Shown here: positions 1 to 7,418 of the stretch, piece by piece | Position numbering within the stretch: position 1 is the first letter of the stretch | Layout of the letters: the number at the start of each line of letters is the position of its first letter | Source of the DNA: JBFELO01 sp041552055 | GTDB taxonomy: Bacteria; Acidobacteriota; Thermoanaerobaculia; Thermoanaerobaculales; Sulfomarinibacteraceae | Length of the DNA: 64,000 nucleotides | NCBI GenBank assembly: GCA_041552055.1 | Contig: JBFELO010000002.1 | Coordinates: 1-64,000, forward strand | Reading direction: 5' to 3' | Program-made: the position numbers and the translations under genes | Notes under the pieces: generated by a model | The model's input: the letters and a program-made list of their open reading frames with translations, nothing else | Told to the model about the DNA's origin: nothing | Database searches by the model: none

Positions 1-410
1 CCGGCCCCCTCGTGGCTGTTGTCGCAGAACGGCTTGTTCTTGGACACACCGCAGCGACACAGGGCGGCGCGGAACCGGACTCCGGGCATGTCGTCCCCGG
101 CACCCTCGATCTCGAGCTCGCCGCGCAGGTAGAGCGGGCCGTTGTTGCTCACGACGACCGTGTTCCGGACCGGCGCCCGCTCGGATTCGCCGTCTGCCCG
201 CCGATAGACGAGCGCACCGGTGGGACACCGCTCGATTACTTCGACCACCTCTTCGACGGACACCAGACGCGGCTCGCACCACGGCTTGCGGCCGCCGACG
301 AACAGTTCGTTGTCGGCACGGCCGCACTCACCGACGTGGATGCACAGCCGGCCGTCCCATTTGACGCTGACCTCGTCCCCAGGGTAGTTGACGTTTGTAT
401 CGTCGCTCAT
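1..410 (-). CDS. Iron-sulfur protein: divergent 4Fe-4S mono-cluster domain plus CDGSH domain (3' end cut by window)
   Basis: The first 136 residues are present and the C-terminus lies outside the window. Two metal-binding units are visible. An N-terminal divergent ferredoxin-like 4Fe-4S domain has cysteines at about C23, C29, C45 and C62, the last in RCPTGALVY. A CDGSH-type 2Fe-2S motif, CRCGVSKNKPFCDNSH, has C118, C120, C129 and H133. This two-domain layout is known from small cytoplasmic iron-sulfur proteins of unclear electron-transfer role. The ATG at 410 lies about 100 bases from the divergently transcribed DUF1801 gene. The family assignment is firm; the cellular partner is unknown. Confidence 0.85.
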   Translation of the reverse strand, partial: MSDDTNVNYPGDEVSVKWDGRLCIHVGECGRADNELFVGGRKPWCEPRLVSVEEVVEVIERCPTGALVYRRADGESERAPVRNTVVVSNNGPLYLRGELEIEGAGDDMPGVRFRAALCRCGVSKNKPFCDNSHEGA

Positions 411-516
411 AACACACTCCTTTTGCGAGGTGAAGTGCGCGACACCCTCCGAGTATTCCTCAAGATTCACGAGCGGACACGGAATGTTCCGGATATTGAT
501 GACGCTTCTACGATTC

Positions 517-924
517 ATGCACGGGAAATCGGACGCCGCGACGCACGAGGAGTACATCGCCCAAGTCGAGGAAGAGCGACGGGAGGACATCCGGCGCCTT
601 CACAATCTGGTCCGGGAAGAGGCGCCGAAGCTCGAGCCGACCATGGAGTTCGGCATGCTCGGCTACGGCAGGTACCACTACCGGTACGCCAGTGGCCGCG
701 AGGGTGACTGGATGAGGATCGGAATCGCCAACAACAAGCGTTACATCTCGCTCTATTGTTGCGTGGCCGACGATGACGGCTACGTGGCGGAACGCTTCCG
801 TGACCGCCTGCCCAAGGCAAACATCGGCAAGAGCTGCGTGCGGTTCAAGCGGGTTTCCGACCTCGACGAAGACGTACTGCGCGAGCTCATCCGGGCCACG
901 GCATCGGCGAGCGCCTGCTCGTGA
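517..924 (+). CDS. DUF1801 (YdhG-like) domain protein
   Basis: Small cytoplasmic protein of about 135 residues. An acidic helical start (EEYIAQVEEERREDIRRLHNL) is followed by EPTMEFGMLGYGRYHY and a KRYISLYC strand, the pattern of the DUF1801/YdhG superfamily. A relative in Bacillus, Fra, has been described as an intracellular iron chaperone, but most members have no proven role. The ATG at 517 fits the usual short leader before the first helix. In-frame ATGs at 484 and 499 and a longer frame from 388 are possible, so the start is uncertain. The neighbouring iron-sulfur gene is on the other strand. Confidence 0.7.
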   Translation: MHGKSDAATHEEYIAQVEEERREDIRRLHNLVREEAPKLEPTMEFGMLGYGRYHYRYASGREGDWMRIGIANNKRYISLYCCVADDDGYVAERFRDRLPKANIGKSCVRFKRVSDLDEDVLRELIRATASASACS

Positions 925-966
925 CGGAATCGCCACGCGCAGAGAGACCGAACGGACGGCCATGGC

Positions 967-1500
967 TTGACCATAGTCAATGACCCCGATGAGGTGGCGA
1001 CCCAAGCTGTGCATGTGGTGCGTGAGGATCACCCCCGCCTGCGGCGCGAACGCCTGACAGTACGGGCGATGGTTGCGTTCTACTGTCGCCACCACCACGG
1101 CGTCGGCGGGATCTGCGACGCGTGCGCGGAGCTGCTCGCCTACTCCGACCGGCGTCTCGACCTGTGCCCGTACGGATCGGACAAACCGACCTGCGCCAAC
1201 TGTCCGATCCACTGTTACCGGCCCGAGCCGCGGCAGCGGATGCGAGAGGTGATGCGGTTCGCCGGCCCGCGCATGCTCACGCGGCACCCCTACCTCGCGA
1301 TTCGACATCTGGTCGACGGCCGTCGTCCGGCGCCGCCGTTGCCCCGGCGCGCGACTGCCGGAACACGAACCGGCCCGTCCGGAGGGCAACTGGAAATCGG
1401 CGAGCCGCTCTTGACTGACCAGGGGGGAACAGCGCCGCCGTCGAGACTGTTTTCCTCCCCCGGAGGACCACGCGATGGCACTGCTCCGCCCGAAGAATGA
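967..1500 (+). CDS. YgbA-type 'nitrous oxide-stimulated promoter' family protein
   Basis: The first 125 residues match the small cysteine-rich YgbA_NO family, which was first noted through NO-responsive promoters in Escherichia coli; its biochemical role is unclear. Visible hallmarks are YCRHHHG near residue 40, CDAC at 50-53, LCPYGSDKPTCANCPIHCY with C67, C76, C79 and C83, and a conserved RHPYLAIRHLVDGRR tail. The seven cysteines suggest metal binding. The frame then continues for about 50 low-complexity residues, longer than usual for the family. No ATG is in frame near the front, so TTG 967 is used; a downstream GTG is possible. Its 3' end overlaps the start of the next small frame. Confidence 0.7.
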   Translation: MTIVNDPDEVATQAVHVVREDHPRLRRERLTVRAMVAFYCRHHHGVGGICDACAELLAYSDRRLDLCPYGSDKPTCANCPIHCYRPEPRQRMREVMRFAGPRMLTRHPYLAIRHLVDGRRPAPPLPRRATAGTRTGPSGGQLEIGEPLLTDQGGTAPPSRLFSSPGGPRDGTAPPEE

Positions 1501-1705
1501 GCGCCGCACAGGCACGACCCGGCTCCGCGCCCACGGAGCGTTGCGGTGCCCGTTCAACGGTCACCAGGTGTCATGGTGCCGCCAGCTCTGCGAACCGATC
1601 GACGACCACGGGTACTGTGGTCGGATCGCGCCCCACACAATGATGAGCCGCACCCAGGCCGCGATAGCCAGCTACCGCGATCGACCACTCAAGACACGGA
1701 CCTAG
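1475..1705 (+). CDS. Small Cys/His-rich hypothetical protein (76 aa)
   Basis: A 76-residue frame starts at an ATG preceded by a clear Shine-Dalgarno (CGGAGGA, about 7 bases upstream). It overlaps the last 26 bases of the preceding frame in another phase. The product is basic, with C25, H30, C35, C39, H45 and C48 clustered in RCPFNGHQVSWCRQLC and GYCGRI, an arrangement that could hold a zinc ion. No family was recognised. The strong ribosome-binding site and clustered cysteines argue for a real gene. Against it, the extended upstream frame also crosses the region. Its 3' end overlaps the convergent SRPBCC gene by four bases. Confidence 0.45.
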   Translation: MALLRPKNERRTGTTRLRAHGALRCPFNGHQVSWCRQLCEPIDDHGYCGRIAPHTMMSRTQAAIASYRDRPLKTRT

Positions 1706-2349
1706 TCGGCATGTCCTTCGGGCGCGTGGTGCGGAAAAGACTCGGCGCGCCGCTTGATGCCGAGCAGGCACTTGCGCATCATCACGATCTCTCCCAGGTC
1801 GAGAAACAGGCTTGGGATGATCCTGTCGGTAGCGACCCGAAGGCGTGTTACGAGACGCGTTTCAGACGAGTCGTGGGAATCCAGTAACCACGCCCAGCTG
1901 CTGCCCTGCCACACCCCCTCGACCTCGAATATCAGTACCATCGCTCGTTCCGGCTCCAACATCGCCACCCGGGCGTGCGCACCACTCGACATGGGCACCA
2001 CGTCGCCGACCTCGAGATCCTGGAACTCGGGGAGGATCGCAGTGGCACTCGGAATGCCGTTGTTATCGAGTCGGTCGTAGCTATAGAACCCTGCGCGCCG
2101 ATAGCCGATCTGGATGATCCACGGCCACACCTGTTCGGGCGGCGCTGCCACCGTGACAGCACGGGTCGCCGAAAAGGTCGCGTCGGGGAGGACATCGTCG
2201 CCGGGCATGGCGCGCGCCGCCTCGTACTCGGTCGCGCCCCAGGTCAACGCCCATGGCCGGTAGGCAAACCACACGAGCGAAGCGAGCACGACCGCTGATC
2301 CCACGCCAGCGCCGAAGATCCGGGGCCATCCTCGCCGCGTCACCGACAC
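1702..2349 (-). CDS. Membrane-anchored SRPBCC/polyketide-cyclase-like protein
   Basis: 215 residues: a basic start, one hydrophobic segment (about residues 12-29), a linker, then a START/SRPBCC-type domain. The domain is visible as SATRAVTVAAPPEQVWPWIIQIG, the usual first strand-helix of the fold, followed by RAGFYSYDRLDNNG. A late PSLFLDLGEIVMMRKCLLGIKRRAE helix closes the hydrophobic cavity. Proteins of this kind are probably lipid or small-molecule binding and membrane tethered; no substrate can be inferred. It is a single gene, convergent with the small Cys-rich frame and divergent from the TetR regulator. Confidence 0.65.
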   Translation of the reverse strand: MSVTRRGWPRIFGAGVGSAVVLASLVWFAYRPWALTWGATEYEAARAMPGDDVLPDATFSATRAVTVAAPPEQVWPWIIQIGYRRAGFYSYDRLDNNGIPSATAILPEFQDLEVGDVVPMSSGAHARVAMLEPERAMVLIFEVEGVWQGSSWAWLLDSHDSSETRLVTRLRVATDRIIPSLFLDLGEIVMMRKCLLGIKRRAESFPHHAPEGHAD

Positions 2350-2473
2350 ACCTGCCTTGATAGAACAACGATTCAGAGCGGGTTCGGATTACTCGGCTCC
2401 CTGATCGTGGCCGGCACCGTCTTCTTCATCTGGTTCTCCCGCAGCGACGAGGGTGGCAGGCGGATCGCAGGGG

Positions 2474-2508
2474 TTGACAAATACGAACGGTCGTACTATT
2501 TTATAGAT
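2474..2508 (+). promoter_or_regulatory. Promoter of the TetR gene; probably leaderless transcript
   Basis: A consensus -35 TTGACA (2474-2479) is followed after 17 bases by TATTTT (2497-2502). The expected transcription start would fall at about 2509, which is the A of the regulator's ATG. No Shine-Dalgarno precedes that ATG, so a leaderless mRNA fits. Confidence 0.55.
2483..2496. promoter_or_regulatory. TetR operator candidate, copy 1
   Basis: ACGAACGGTCGTAC. The inverted arms TACGA (2482-2486) and TCGTA (2491-2495) flank ACGG and lie between the -35 and -10 of the TetR promoter. A 13/14 match recurs at 3146-3159. The position suggests autorepression. Confidence 0.55.
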
Positions 2509-3096
2509 ATGGCCAAGGGAGACGAGACCAGGGAACGCATCCTCCAGCACGCGATGGCGATCGCCAGCGAGGTCGGCTTCGAGGGCCTGAGCATCGGCGG
2601 ACTTGCCAAGGCCGCCGACATGTCCAAGAGCGGGCTGTTTGCCCACTTCGACTCCAAGGAGGACCTGCAGCTTCAGGCGCTTGCCGCCGCCAGCCGCAGC
2701 TTCCTGGACAACGTGATCTCGCCGGCCCTGCGTGAGCCCCGGGGCGAGCCGAGGATTCGGGCACTGTTCGAGCTCTGGCTGACCTGGGAGGAAGGTCGCG
2801 TCACGCCCGGAGGTTGCCCCTTCATCGTCGCCTCGTACGAGTACGACGATCGGCCCGGCCCGGTGCGAGACGCCGTTGTCGCGGCCCAACGCGACTGGGT
2901 CGACACCGTGACCACCGCCGCCCAGATTGCCGTTGACGAGGGACACTTCCGCTCCGATCTCGACACGGGCCAGTTTGCCTTCGACGTGTACGGCACGTTT
3001 CTGTCCTTCCATCTCTTCCACCGGCTGCTCGGAGATACCGACGCCAGACGGCGGGCGCGATCCGCGTTCGAGCAGCTGATCGAAGCCGCCAGATAA
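2509..3096 (+). CDS. TetR/AcrR-family transcriptional regulator
   Basis: 195 residues from the ATG at 2509. The N-terminal helix-turn-helix is clear: DETRERILQHAMAIASEVG, then LSIGGLAKAADMSKSGLFAHFDSKEDL at about residues 27-53, the TetR DNA-binding signature. The C-terminal ligand domain contains PGGCPFIVASYEYDDRPGPVRDAV, as in YbiH/RutR-like members. The frame could extend to 2407, but the promoter and operator just upstream exclude those extra residues. It probably represses itself and the short gene at 3224, since both have the same ACGAnCGGTCGTAC palindrome upstream. The effector is unknown. Confidence 0.85.
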   Translation: MAKGDETRERILQHAMAIASEVGFEGLSIGGLAKAADMSKSGLFAHFDSKEDLQLQALAAASRSFLDNVISPALREPRGEPRIRALFELWLTWEEGRVTPGGCPFIVASYEYDDRPGPVRDAVVAAQRDWVDTVTTAAQIAVDEGHFRSDLDTGQFAFDVYGTFLSFHLFHRLLGDTDARRRARSAFEQLIEAAR

Positions 3097-3145
3097 CACC
3101 CCCTAGATCACCATGAATTACGCCGTAGTCCACCTTCATAAAAGC

Positions 3146-3159
3146 ACGATCGGTCGTAC
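3146..3159. promoter_or_regulatory. TetR operator candidate, copy 2
   Basis: ACGATCGGTCGTAC differs from the copy in the TetR promoter at a single base. It lies about 65 bases upstream of the short coding frame that begins at 3224. Confidence 0.5.
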
Positions 3160-3223
3160 GAGGATAGTCCCGCGAACCTTTGGGCTTCTCAGTGACGCAG
3201 CCTGAAGGCAGGAAGGAGACACC

Positions 3224-3370
3224 ATGAGACACTCGCCAACTCCGAAGAGTTCATCAATGCCGATGCTCCAACGGCTGATCCGCCGCTGGGTCGACTTCGG
3301 AATCGACCTCGGGGGGCTCGTCATCAACGAGCACGACATCATGAATGATCTCGGTGCCGGTCGCGAGTGA
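3224..3370 (+). CDS. Short hypothetical protein (48 aa), possibly a truncated gene
   Basis: A 48-residue frame with an AAGGAG ribosome-binding site about 7 bases before its ATG. The TetR operator-like palindrome lies upstream, which suggests it is, or once was, the regulator's target. The product starts MRHSPTPKSSSMPM, continues LQRLIRRWVDFGIDLGGLVI, and ends at TGA just before the end of the convergent E1 beta gene. It matches no family I know. It may be the 5' remnant of a longer gene, since TetR repressors usually control a larger enzyme or transporter gene. Confidence 0.4.
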   Translation: MRHSPTPKSSSMPMLQRLIRRWVDFGIDLGGLVINEHDIMNDLGAGRE

Positions 3371-3398
3371 CGCCCGTCGCGACGGCGCAAGCTCGAGT

Positions 3399-4415
3399 CT
3401 ACCGCTCCACGAGACGGCTCGCGGCAGCGACGATCCGGTCTGTGTTCGGCAGCACCTGGGCCTCCCGCCGCCGGTCGAACGGGATCGTGTCCTCGACACA
3501 GACCCGGGCGTAGCGCGCGCCGATCCCCGCCTCCATCACCGTGGCGGCGAGCTCGCCGGAGAGCCCGAAATCGCGGTAGTCCTCGTCGACCACCAGCAGC
3601 CGCCTCGAGCCTCTCACGGCCTCGCACACCGCCTGCCGGTCGAGCGGCTGAACGCTGCGGAGATCGATCACCGAGGCCTCGAAGCCGCTCTCGGCCGCGA
3701 GCCGATCGGCGGCCTCGAGGGCGCGGTGGACCGCCACCCCCACCCCGACGATCGTCAGATCACCACCCTCCCTGAGGCCGATCGCCCGGCCCAGGGGCGT
3801 CGGCTGCCACGTCTCCGGCACCGGCCCCCTGGCGCCGGCAGCGGGAACGTCGAAAGCGACCGTGGTGCGCCCCCCGCCGCCCATATAGTCGAGCCAATCC
3901 TCGGCCAATAGCTTGTGCTCCAGGAAGACCACCGGGCCCTCGTGGGCAAGCGCACCCAGCAGCAGGCCGCCGGCGTCGGCCGGGGTTGACGGCACCACCA
4001 CCGACAGCCCGGGGATATGTGCCAGCCATGCCCACAGCGCCTGCTCGTGCTGGCCTCCGTCTCCGTAGCCGCCGCCGCACGAAGCCCGGACCACCATCGG
4101 CACCTGCCACTCGCCGCCTGAAAACGCGGCGATCTTGGACGCCTCGTTCACCAGCGCGCTCATCGCGACCGGCAGGAAGTCGACCAACATGATCTCCACG
4201 ACCGGCCGCAGGCCCGCCATGGCAGCACCGACTGCGGCTCCGAGAAAGGCCGACTCGCTGATCGGAGCCGGCCGCACCCGCGCCTCGCCGAAGCGTGCGT
4301 ACAGATTCATCCTCAGACCCGGCACGTCCTCACCGAACACCACCACCCGCTCGTCGTCGGCCATGGCGTGGGCGAGCGCATCCTCGATCGCGCCGGTAAA
4401 GCTCAGCTCTCTCAT
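3399..4415 (-). CDS. 2-oxoacid dehydrogenase E1 component, beta subunit
   Basis: 338 residues. The transketolase-pyrimidine domain begins at MRELSFTGAIEDALAHAMADDERVVVFGEDV, the usual E1 beta start, with ISESAFLGAAVGAAMAGLRPVVEI. The C-terminal transketolase domain includes TIVGVGVAVHRALEAADRLA and VIDLRSVQPLDRQAV. With the alpha subunit it would decarboxylate a 2-oxo acid (pyruvate, acetoin or branched-chain type) using thiamine diphosphate. The ATG at 4415 overlaps the alpha stop codon by four bases (ATGA), so the two are translationally coupled. The frame stays open far upstream, but only as an antisense-phase extension across the alpha gene. No E2 or E3 gene lies beside it. Confidence 0.88.
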   Translation of the reverse strand: MRELSFTGAIEDALAHAMADDERVVVFGEDVPGLRMNLYARFGEARVRPAPISESAFLGAAVGAAMAGLRPVVEIMLVDFLPVAMSALVNEASKIAAFSGGEWQVPMVVRASCGGGYGDGGQHEQALWAWLAHIPGLSVVVPSTPADAGGLLLGALAHEGPVVFLEHKLLAEDWLDYMGGGGRTTVAFDVPAAGARGPVPETWQPTPLGRAIGLREGGDLTIVGVGVAVHRALEAADRLAAESGFEASVIDLRSVQPLDRQAVCEAVRGSRRLLVVDEDYRDFGLSGELAATVMEAGIGARYARVCVEDTIPFDRRREAQVLPNTDRIVAAASRLVER

Positions 4416-5437
4416 GCCGACACCTCCTCCAGGCTCGCCAGCGCCTCCTCGACCGCGGCCCGCACCGCGCTCTCGACCTCGTTTTCGAGCGCCTCGAGCC
4501 GGCCGCGATCGATTTCCAGCCGGGCGCGGTGCCGACGCACCGGGTCCCGCCCACGCATGCCCGCGGCCCGCGCCACCATCGTGGTGATGCCGCCCAAACT
4601 CGCGGCACGCTGCGCGACCCCAGCCCCCTGGGGGCTCGAGGCAGCCCTGGTCAGCGGTCCGACCTTGGCCCTGAGCTCGGTCACCGGTCGCCGCACGATC
4701 CGCAGCAACGGATCGCCCAGAAAGTGCCCCTCGGGCCGCACGCACGAGGCGTGGAGGTAGCCGGGTCCGCCGCCGCGGCGGGCGCGCAGAATCGCCTCGC
4801 TCGCGGCCTGCCACACCGCCTCCGCGTCGGCACCGTCGACCTCGACAGCCGGGATTCCGAACCCTCGCACGCGCTCCGGCAGGTCGCCGGAGGTGACACT
4901 CTGCGACGGCGTCGTGATCGCCATGCCGTTGTCCTTGCACACGAACACGACCGGCAACCGCCAGCAGCCGGCGAGGTTGAGCGACTCCATGAGCATGCCC
5001 TGGTTCATGGCGCCCTCGCCGAAGAACGCGACCGCGACCCGGTCGGGCCGCAGTTGCTGGTTGGCGAGCGCGAAGCCACAGGCAAGCGGTCCGGAGGCGC
5101 CCACGATGCCGGACGAGGCGGCGATGTGTCGTCTCGACATCAGATGCATGTGGCCACCCAGGCCGCGGCCGAGCCCCGCCGAGCTGCCGAGACACTCGGC
5201 GACGATCGCGGGGAGGTCCACACCGCGCATGACCATTGGCGGCGTCGACCGGTGGTCGGCGGCGATGGCGTCGCCTTCATCGAGGTGATCGACCACGCCG
5301 GCGACGATTCCCTCCTCGCCGATCCCCAGGTGCATCTCGCCCGAGATCAGGCCGTCGCGCCACAACTCGGAGATCGCCTCCTCGAGGCGCCGGCTGGTCA
5401 GCATCGCGCGATACAGCTTCAGATTGTCAGGTGTCAT
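4412..5437 (-). CDS. 2-oxoacid dehydrogenase E1 component, alpha subunit
   Basis: 341 residues with the thiamine-diphosphate motif GEGAMNQG at 140-147 and the paired KDN at 168-170. GGHMHLMSRRHIAASSGIVGAS is typical of the acetoin/pyruvate E1 alpha family. GxGEEG-type (GIGEEGIVAGV) and DHRSTPPM segments precede it. It forms an alpha2beta2 enzyme with the adjacent beta subunit. The C-terminal 60 residues are rich in Arg, Ala and Glu and look less conserved. The substrate cannot be told from sequence. The pair lacks neighbouring lipoyl acyltransferase and dihydrolipoamide dehydrogenase genes, which must be supplied from elsewhere. Confidence 0.88.
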   Translation of the reverse strand: MTPDNLKLYRAMLTSRRLEEAISELWRDGLISGEMHLGIGEEGIVAGVVDHLDEGDAIAADHRSTPPMVMRGVDLPAIVAECLGSSAGLGRGLGGHMHLMSRRHIAASSGIVGASGPLACGFALANQQLRPDRVAVAFFGEGAMNQGMLMESLNLAGCWRLPVVFVCKDNGMAITTPSQSVTSGDLPERVRGFGIPAVEVDGADAEAVWQAASEAILRARRGGGPGYLHASCVRPEGHFLGDPLLRIVRRPVTELRAKVGPLTRAASSPQGAGVAQRAASLGGITTMVARAAGMRGRDPVRRHRARLEIDRGRLEALENEVESAVRAAVEEALASLEEVSA

Positions 5438-5482
5438 TCAGCACGTCCTCCTCGGGGTCCACGCTCGTCGTGTCGTCGCCTC

Positions 5483-6130
5483 TCATCGTCGGAGCTCGCA
5501 GGCGAGCACGTTGCCTGCGCTCAGCACCTTCTCCTTGACCACGGTCAGCGAACGCTTGTCGACAAGGCCCCGCACACCCTCACGCGCCAGGAAATCGCGG
5601 TAGTTGCGGAAGTGCTCCCTGCCGGCCGAGACCTCGAGCACGACGATCCCGGACTTGAACAGCCAGCCTCGTGGAAACCGGAGCGGGCCGGGGTGAAAGT
5701 CGATCAGCAGCAGCCGGCCGTTCGGGCCCGCCACCCGCACCATTTCGTCCAGCACCGACTCCCGCACATCGGGCGGCATCTCGTGCAGGGTGAGAAAGGC
5801 GACGACCAGATCGAACGAGCCATCTCGGTACGGCATGTCCGCCGCGTCGCACAGCCTCAGATCCGCCGTCTCACCGAGCTTGGCGCGCGCCACCTCGAGC
5901 ATGGACGGCGACAGGTCGACGCCGGCCACCTCGCACCCCGCACGCTGGTACAAAACGAGGTTCGCGCCGGTGCCGCACCCGACCTCGAGCACCGTCATGC
6001 CATCCTTCGGAGGCACCATCGCAAGCCCGATCCTGCGCATGACCGCGTTTGGCCGATCGAGGAGGCCGTCGTAGAATCGGGCGATGCGCCGGTAGGGATC
6101 GTTCACGATCTCACCCGGTGCCGCGTCCAA
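5483..6130 (-). CDS. Class I SAM-dependent methyltransferase
   Basis: 215 residues with Rossmann-type methyltransferase motifs: VLEVGCGTGANLVLY (motif I), EVAGVDLSPSMLEVARAKLG (acidic residue of motif II), DAADMPYRDGSFDLVVAFLTLHEM (motifs III/IV), and PNGRLLLIDFHPGP. The fold resembles UbiE/Methyltransf_11 enzymes acting on small molecules, lipids or quinones. The C-terminal stretch (PRGWLFKSGIVVLEV) is hydrophobic and might contact membranes. The acceptor is unknown. It sits 14 bases from the downstream hydrolase stop and 46 bases from the E1 alpha start, all on the minus strand, so cotranscription is possible. Confidence 0.82.
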   Translation of the reverse strand: MDAAPGEIVNDPYRRIARFYDGLLDRPNAVMRRIGLAMVPPKDGMTVLEVGCGTGANLVLYQRAGCEVAGVDLSPSMLEVARAKLGETADLRLCDAADMPYRDGSFDLVVAFLTLHEMPPDVRESVLDEMVRVAGPNGRLLLIDFHPGPLRFPRGWLFKSGIVVLEVSAGREHFRNYRDFLAREGVRGLVDKRSLTVVKEKVLSAGNVLACELRR

Positions 6131-6143
6131 AGCCGGCGCACCA

Positions 6144-7019
6144 TCAGACCTCTCCGCCCAGGAATTCGATCACCACCTCGTTGAACCGCTCGGCCTGATC
6201 GACATTTGGCAGGTGCCCCGCGTCGTCGAACACCTCGAGGCGCGAGCCGACCAGAATCCGGTGCATCGTCATCCCCGACTCGAGCGGAACCGATCGATCG
6301 TGGCGACCCCAGACGAGCAGGGTCGGAATGTCCAGATCCGCGAGTGCACGGATTTCACGATCCAGGGTGTTGAAGAAGTTCCTCCTGAGAACGTCGAGCG
6401 TCGCCCGTGTGGACCCCTCGACCTTCTGATGCCGACTCAGGGTCTCGAAGTGCTCGTCGGTGAGGAGCTCGGCGTCGTGGATCCAGTAGTCGAGCAGGTT
6501 CTTTCTTCGAACCAGGTCGGTGTTCAGTCCCATCAGAAACTCCGGGATGAGCGGCAACATGAACAGTCGGCCCCGGACCGGGAGACGCCGCGGAACCCCC
6601 ACCGGATCCACCAGCACCAGGCGCTCGACTCTTGATCGATGCTGCACCCCGAAGACGATCGCGGTGCCGCCGCCCATGGAGTGGCCGACCAGGTGCGTAC
6701 GGTCGATCTCGAGGTGGTCCATGAACGCTCGAACCTGCGCAACGAACAGCGGGTAGCCGTAGTCGAGCGGCTCCCGGGTGCTAAAGCCCGAGCCCCACAA
6801 GTCGAGCGCGTACACCGTGAACCGCTCGGCGAGTGCATCGATGTTGCACCGCCAGGTGTTCAGGTCGAGGTTGAAGCCGTGGACGAGCACCACCGGCGGA
6901 CCTGTGCCCTTGACCACGTAGTGGGTGCGGCGGCCCTCGAGGTCCACGAACAGCCCGGGAGCATGGCGCGCAGCCCACACCTCGAGGGGCTGGCTGTCCC
7001 ACGGAACGAATTCCGACAT
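6144..7019 (-). CDS. Alpha/beta-fold hydrolase
   Basis: 291 residues from the ATG at 7019, which has GGGAGGG just upstream. Features of the fold: VVLVHGFNLDLNTW (oxyanion region), LVGHSMGGGTAIV with nucleophile Ser114, LLVWGRHDRSVPLE (acid region) and DDAGHLPNVDQAERFNE (catalytic His). It resembles meta-cleavage-product hydrolases and haloalkane- or epoxide-type hydrolases of the same size; the substrate cannot be assigned. The frame remains open for 69 more residues upstream, but this only translates a hexamer repeat as repeated Gly-Met and lacks a better start. Confidence 0.82.
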   Translation of the reverse strand: MSEFVPWDSQPLEVWAARHAPGLFVDLEGRRTHYVVKGTGPPVVLVHGFNLDLNTWRCNIDALAERFTVYALDLWGSGFSTREPLDYGYPLFVAQVRAFMDHLEIDRTHLVGHSMGGGTAIVFGVQHRSRVERLVLVDPVGVPRRLPVRGRLFMLPLIPEFLMGLNTDLVRRKNLLDYWIHDAELLTDEHFETLSRHQKVEGSTRATLDVLRRNFFNTLDREIRALADLDIPTLLVWGRHDRSVPLESGMTMHRILVGSRLEVFDDAGHLPNVDQAERFNEVVIEFLGGEV

Positions 7020-7418
7020 GGCGGCCCTCCCTGACCTCGGCGAGCCGATTCGTCCTCCCGGCACGCCCCAGTGCGCGGAGGTGCGATCCGGTAGCCGTGC
7101 CCGCCCTGTAACGTCCACTAATCCTGAGACAGAGTCTACAAGAGGACGCCTCGCCGCGTCCACCCAGCATTCCCACGTTCCCATTCCCATTCCCATTCCC
7201 ATTCCCGAAAACGGTGGAACTCTCAATCGGACATCTCAACCCGCCACTCCACCGCGTCTGCGAGTAGCGAGCGCCGCCGGCTTCACCGGCGCGGACGGAC
7301 CGTTTCTGAACGAAGTTGGAGCCCGTGAGTTGATACTTCGGCCGACACGGCGGGCAGGCGCCGTCCTCGACCGCGCCTGCACCCGTGCATCCCGAACGCT
7401 ACAGATTCGCTCGATCGA
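7020..7418. other. Intergenic stretch of about 400 bases
   Basis: No convincing gene. It separates the hydrolase from the interrupted secreted-protein gene, both on the minus strand, so it should hold the hydrolase promoter and the upstream gene's terminator, neither of which stands out. It contains the ATTCCC tandem repeat (7169-7206) and a GC-rich stem GCGCCG/CGGCGC (7271-7276 with 7287-7292) without a T-run. Confidence 0.5.
7169..7206. repeat. Hexanucleotide tandem repeat (ATTCCC)n
   Basis: Four perfect ATTCCC units (7183-7206) are preceded by GTTCCC and one more ATTCCC at 7169. Intergenic, upstream of the hydrolase. It is one of several different hexamer arrays in the intergenic DNA of this window. 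Confidence 0.85.

Noticed and set aside
508..1557. Long minus-strand open frame (349 codons) antisense to the DUF1801 and YgbA-type genes
   Set aside because: Arg/His/Val-rich composition with no domain; it mirrors two recognisable plus-strand genes and is a high-GC shadow.
4529..6184. 551-codon plus-strand frame antisense to E1 alpha and the methyltransferase
   Set aside because: The opposite strand has clear catalytic motifs; this frame has only the His/Arg-rich composition of an antisense shadow.
7140..7226. N-terminal extension of the hydrolase encoding a Gly-Met run
   Set aside because: The run is the hexamer tandem repeat read through; ATG 7019 with GGGAGGG is the better start.
7271..7292. 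GCGCCG/CGGCGC stem as a terminator
   Set aside because: No T-run on either strand and its position fits neither gene end well.
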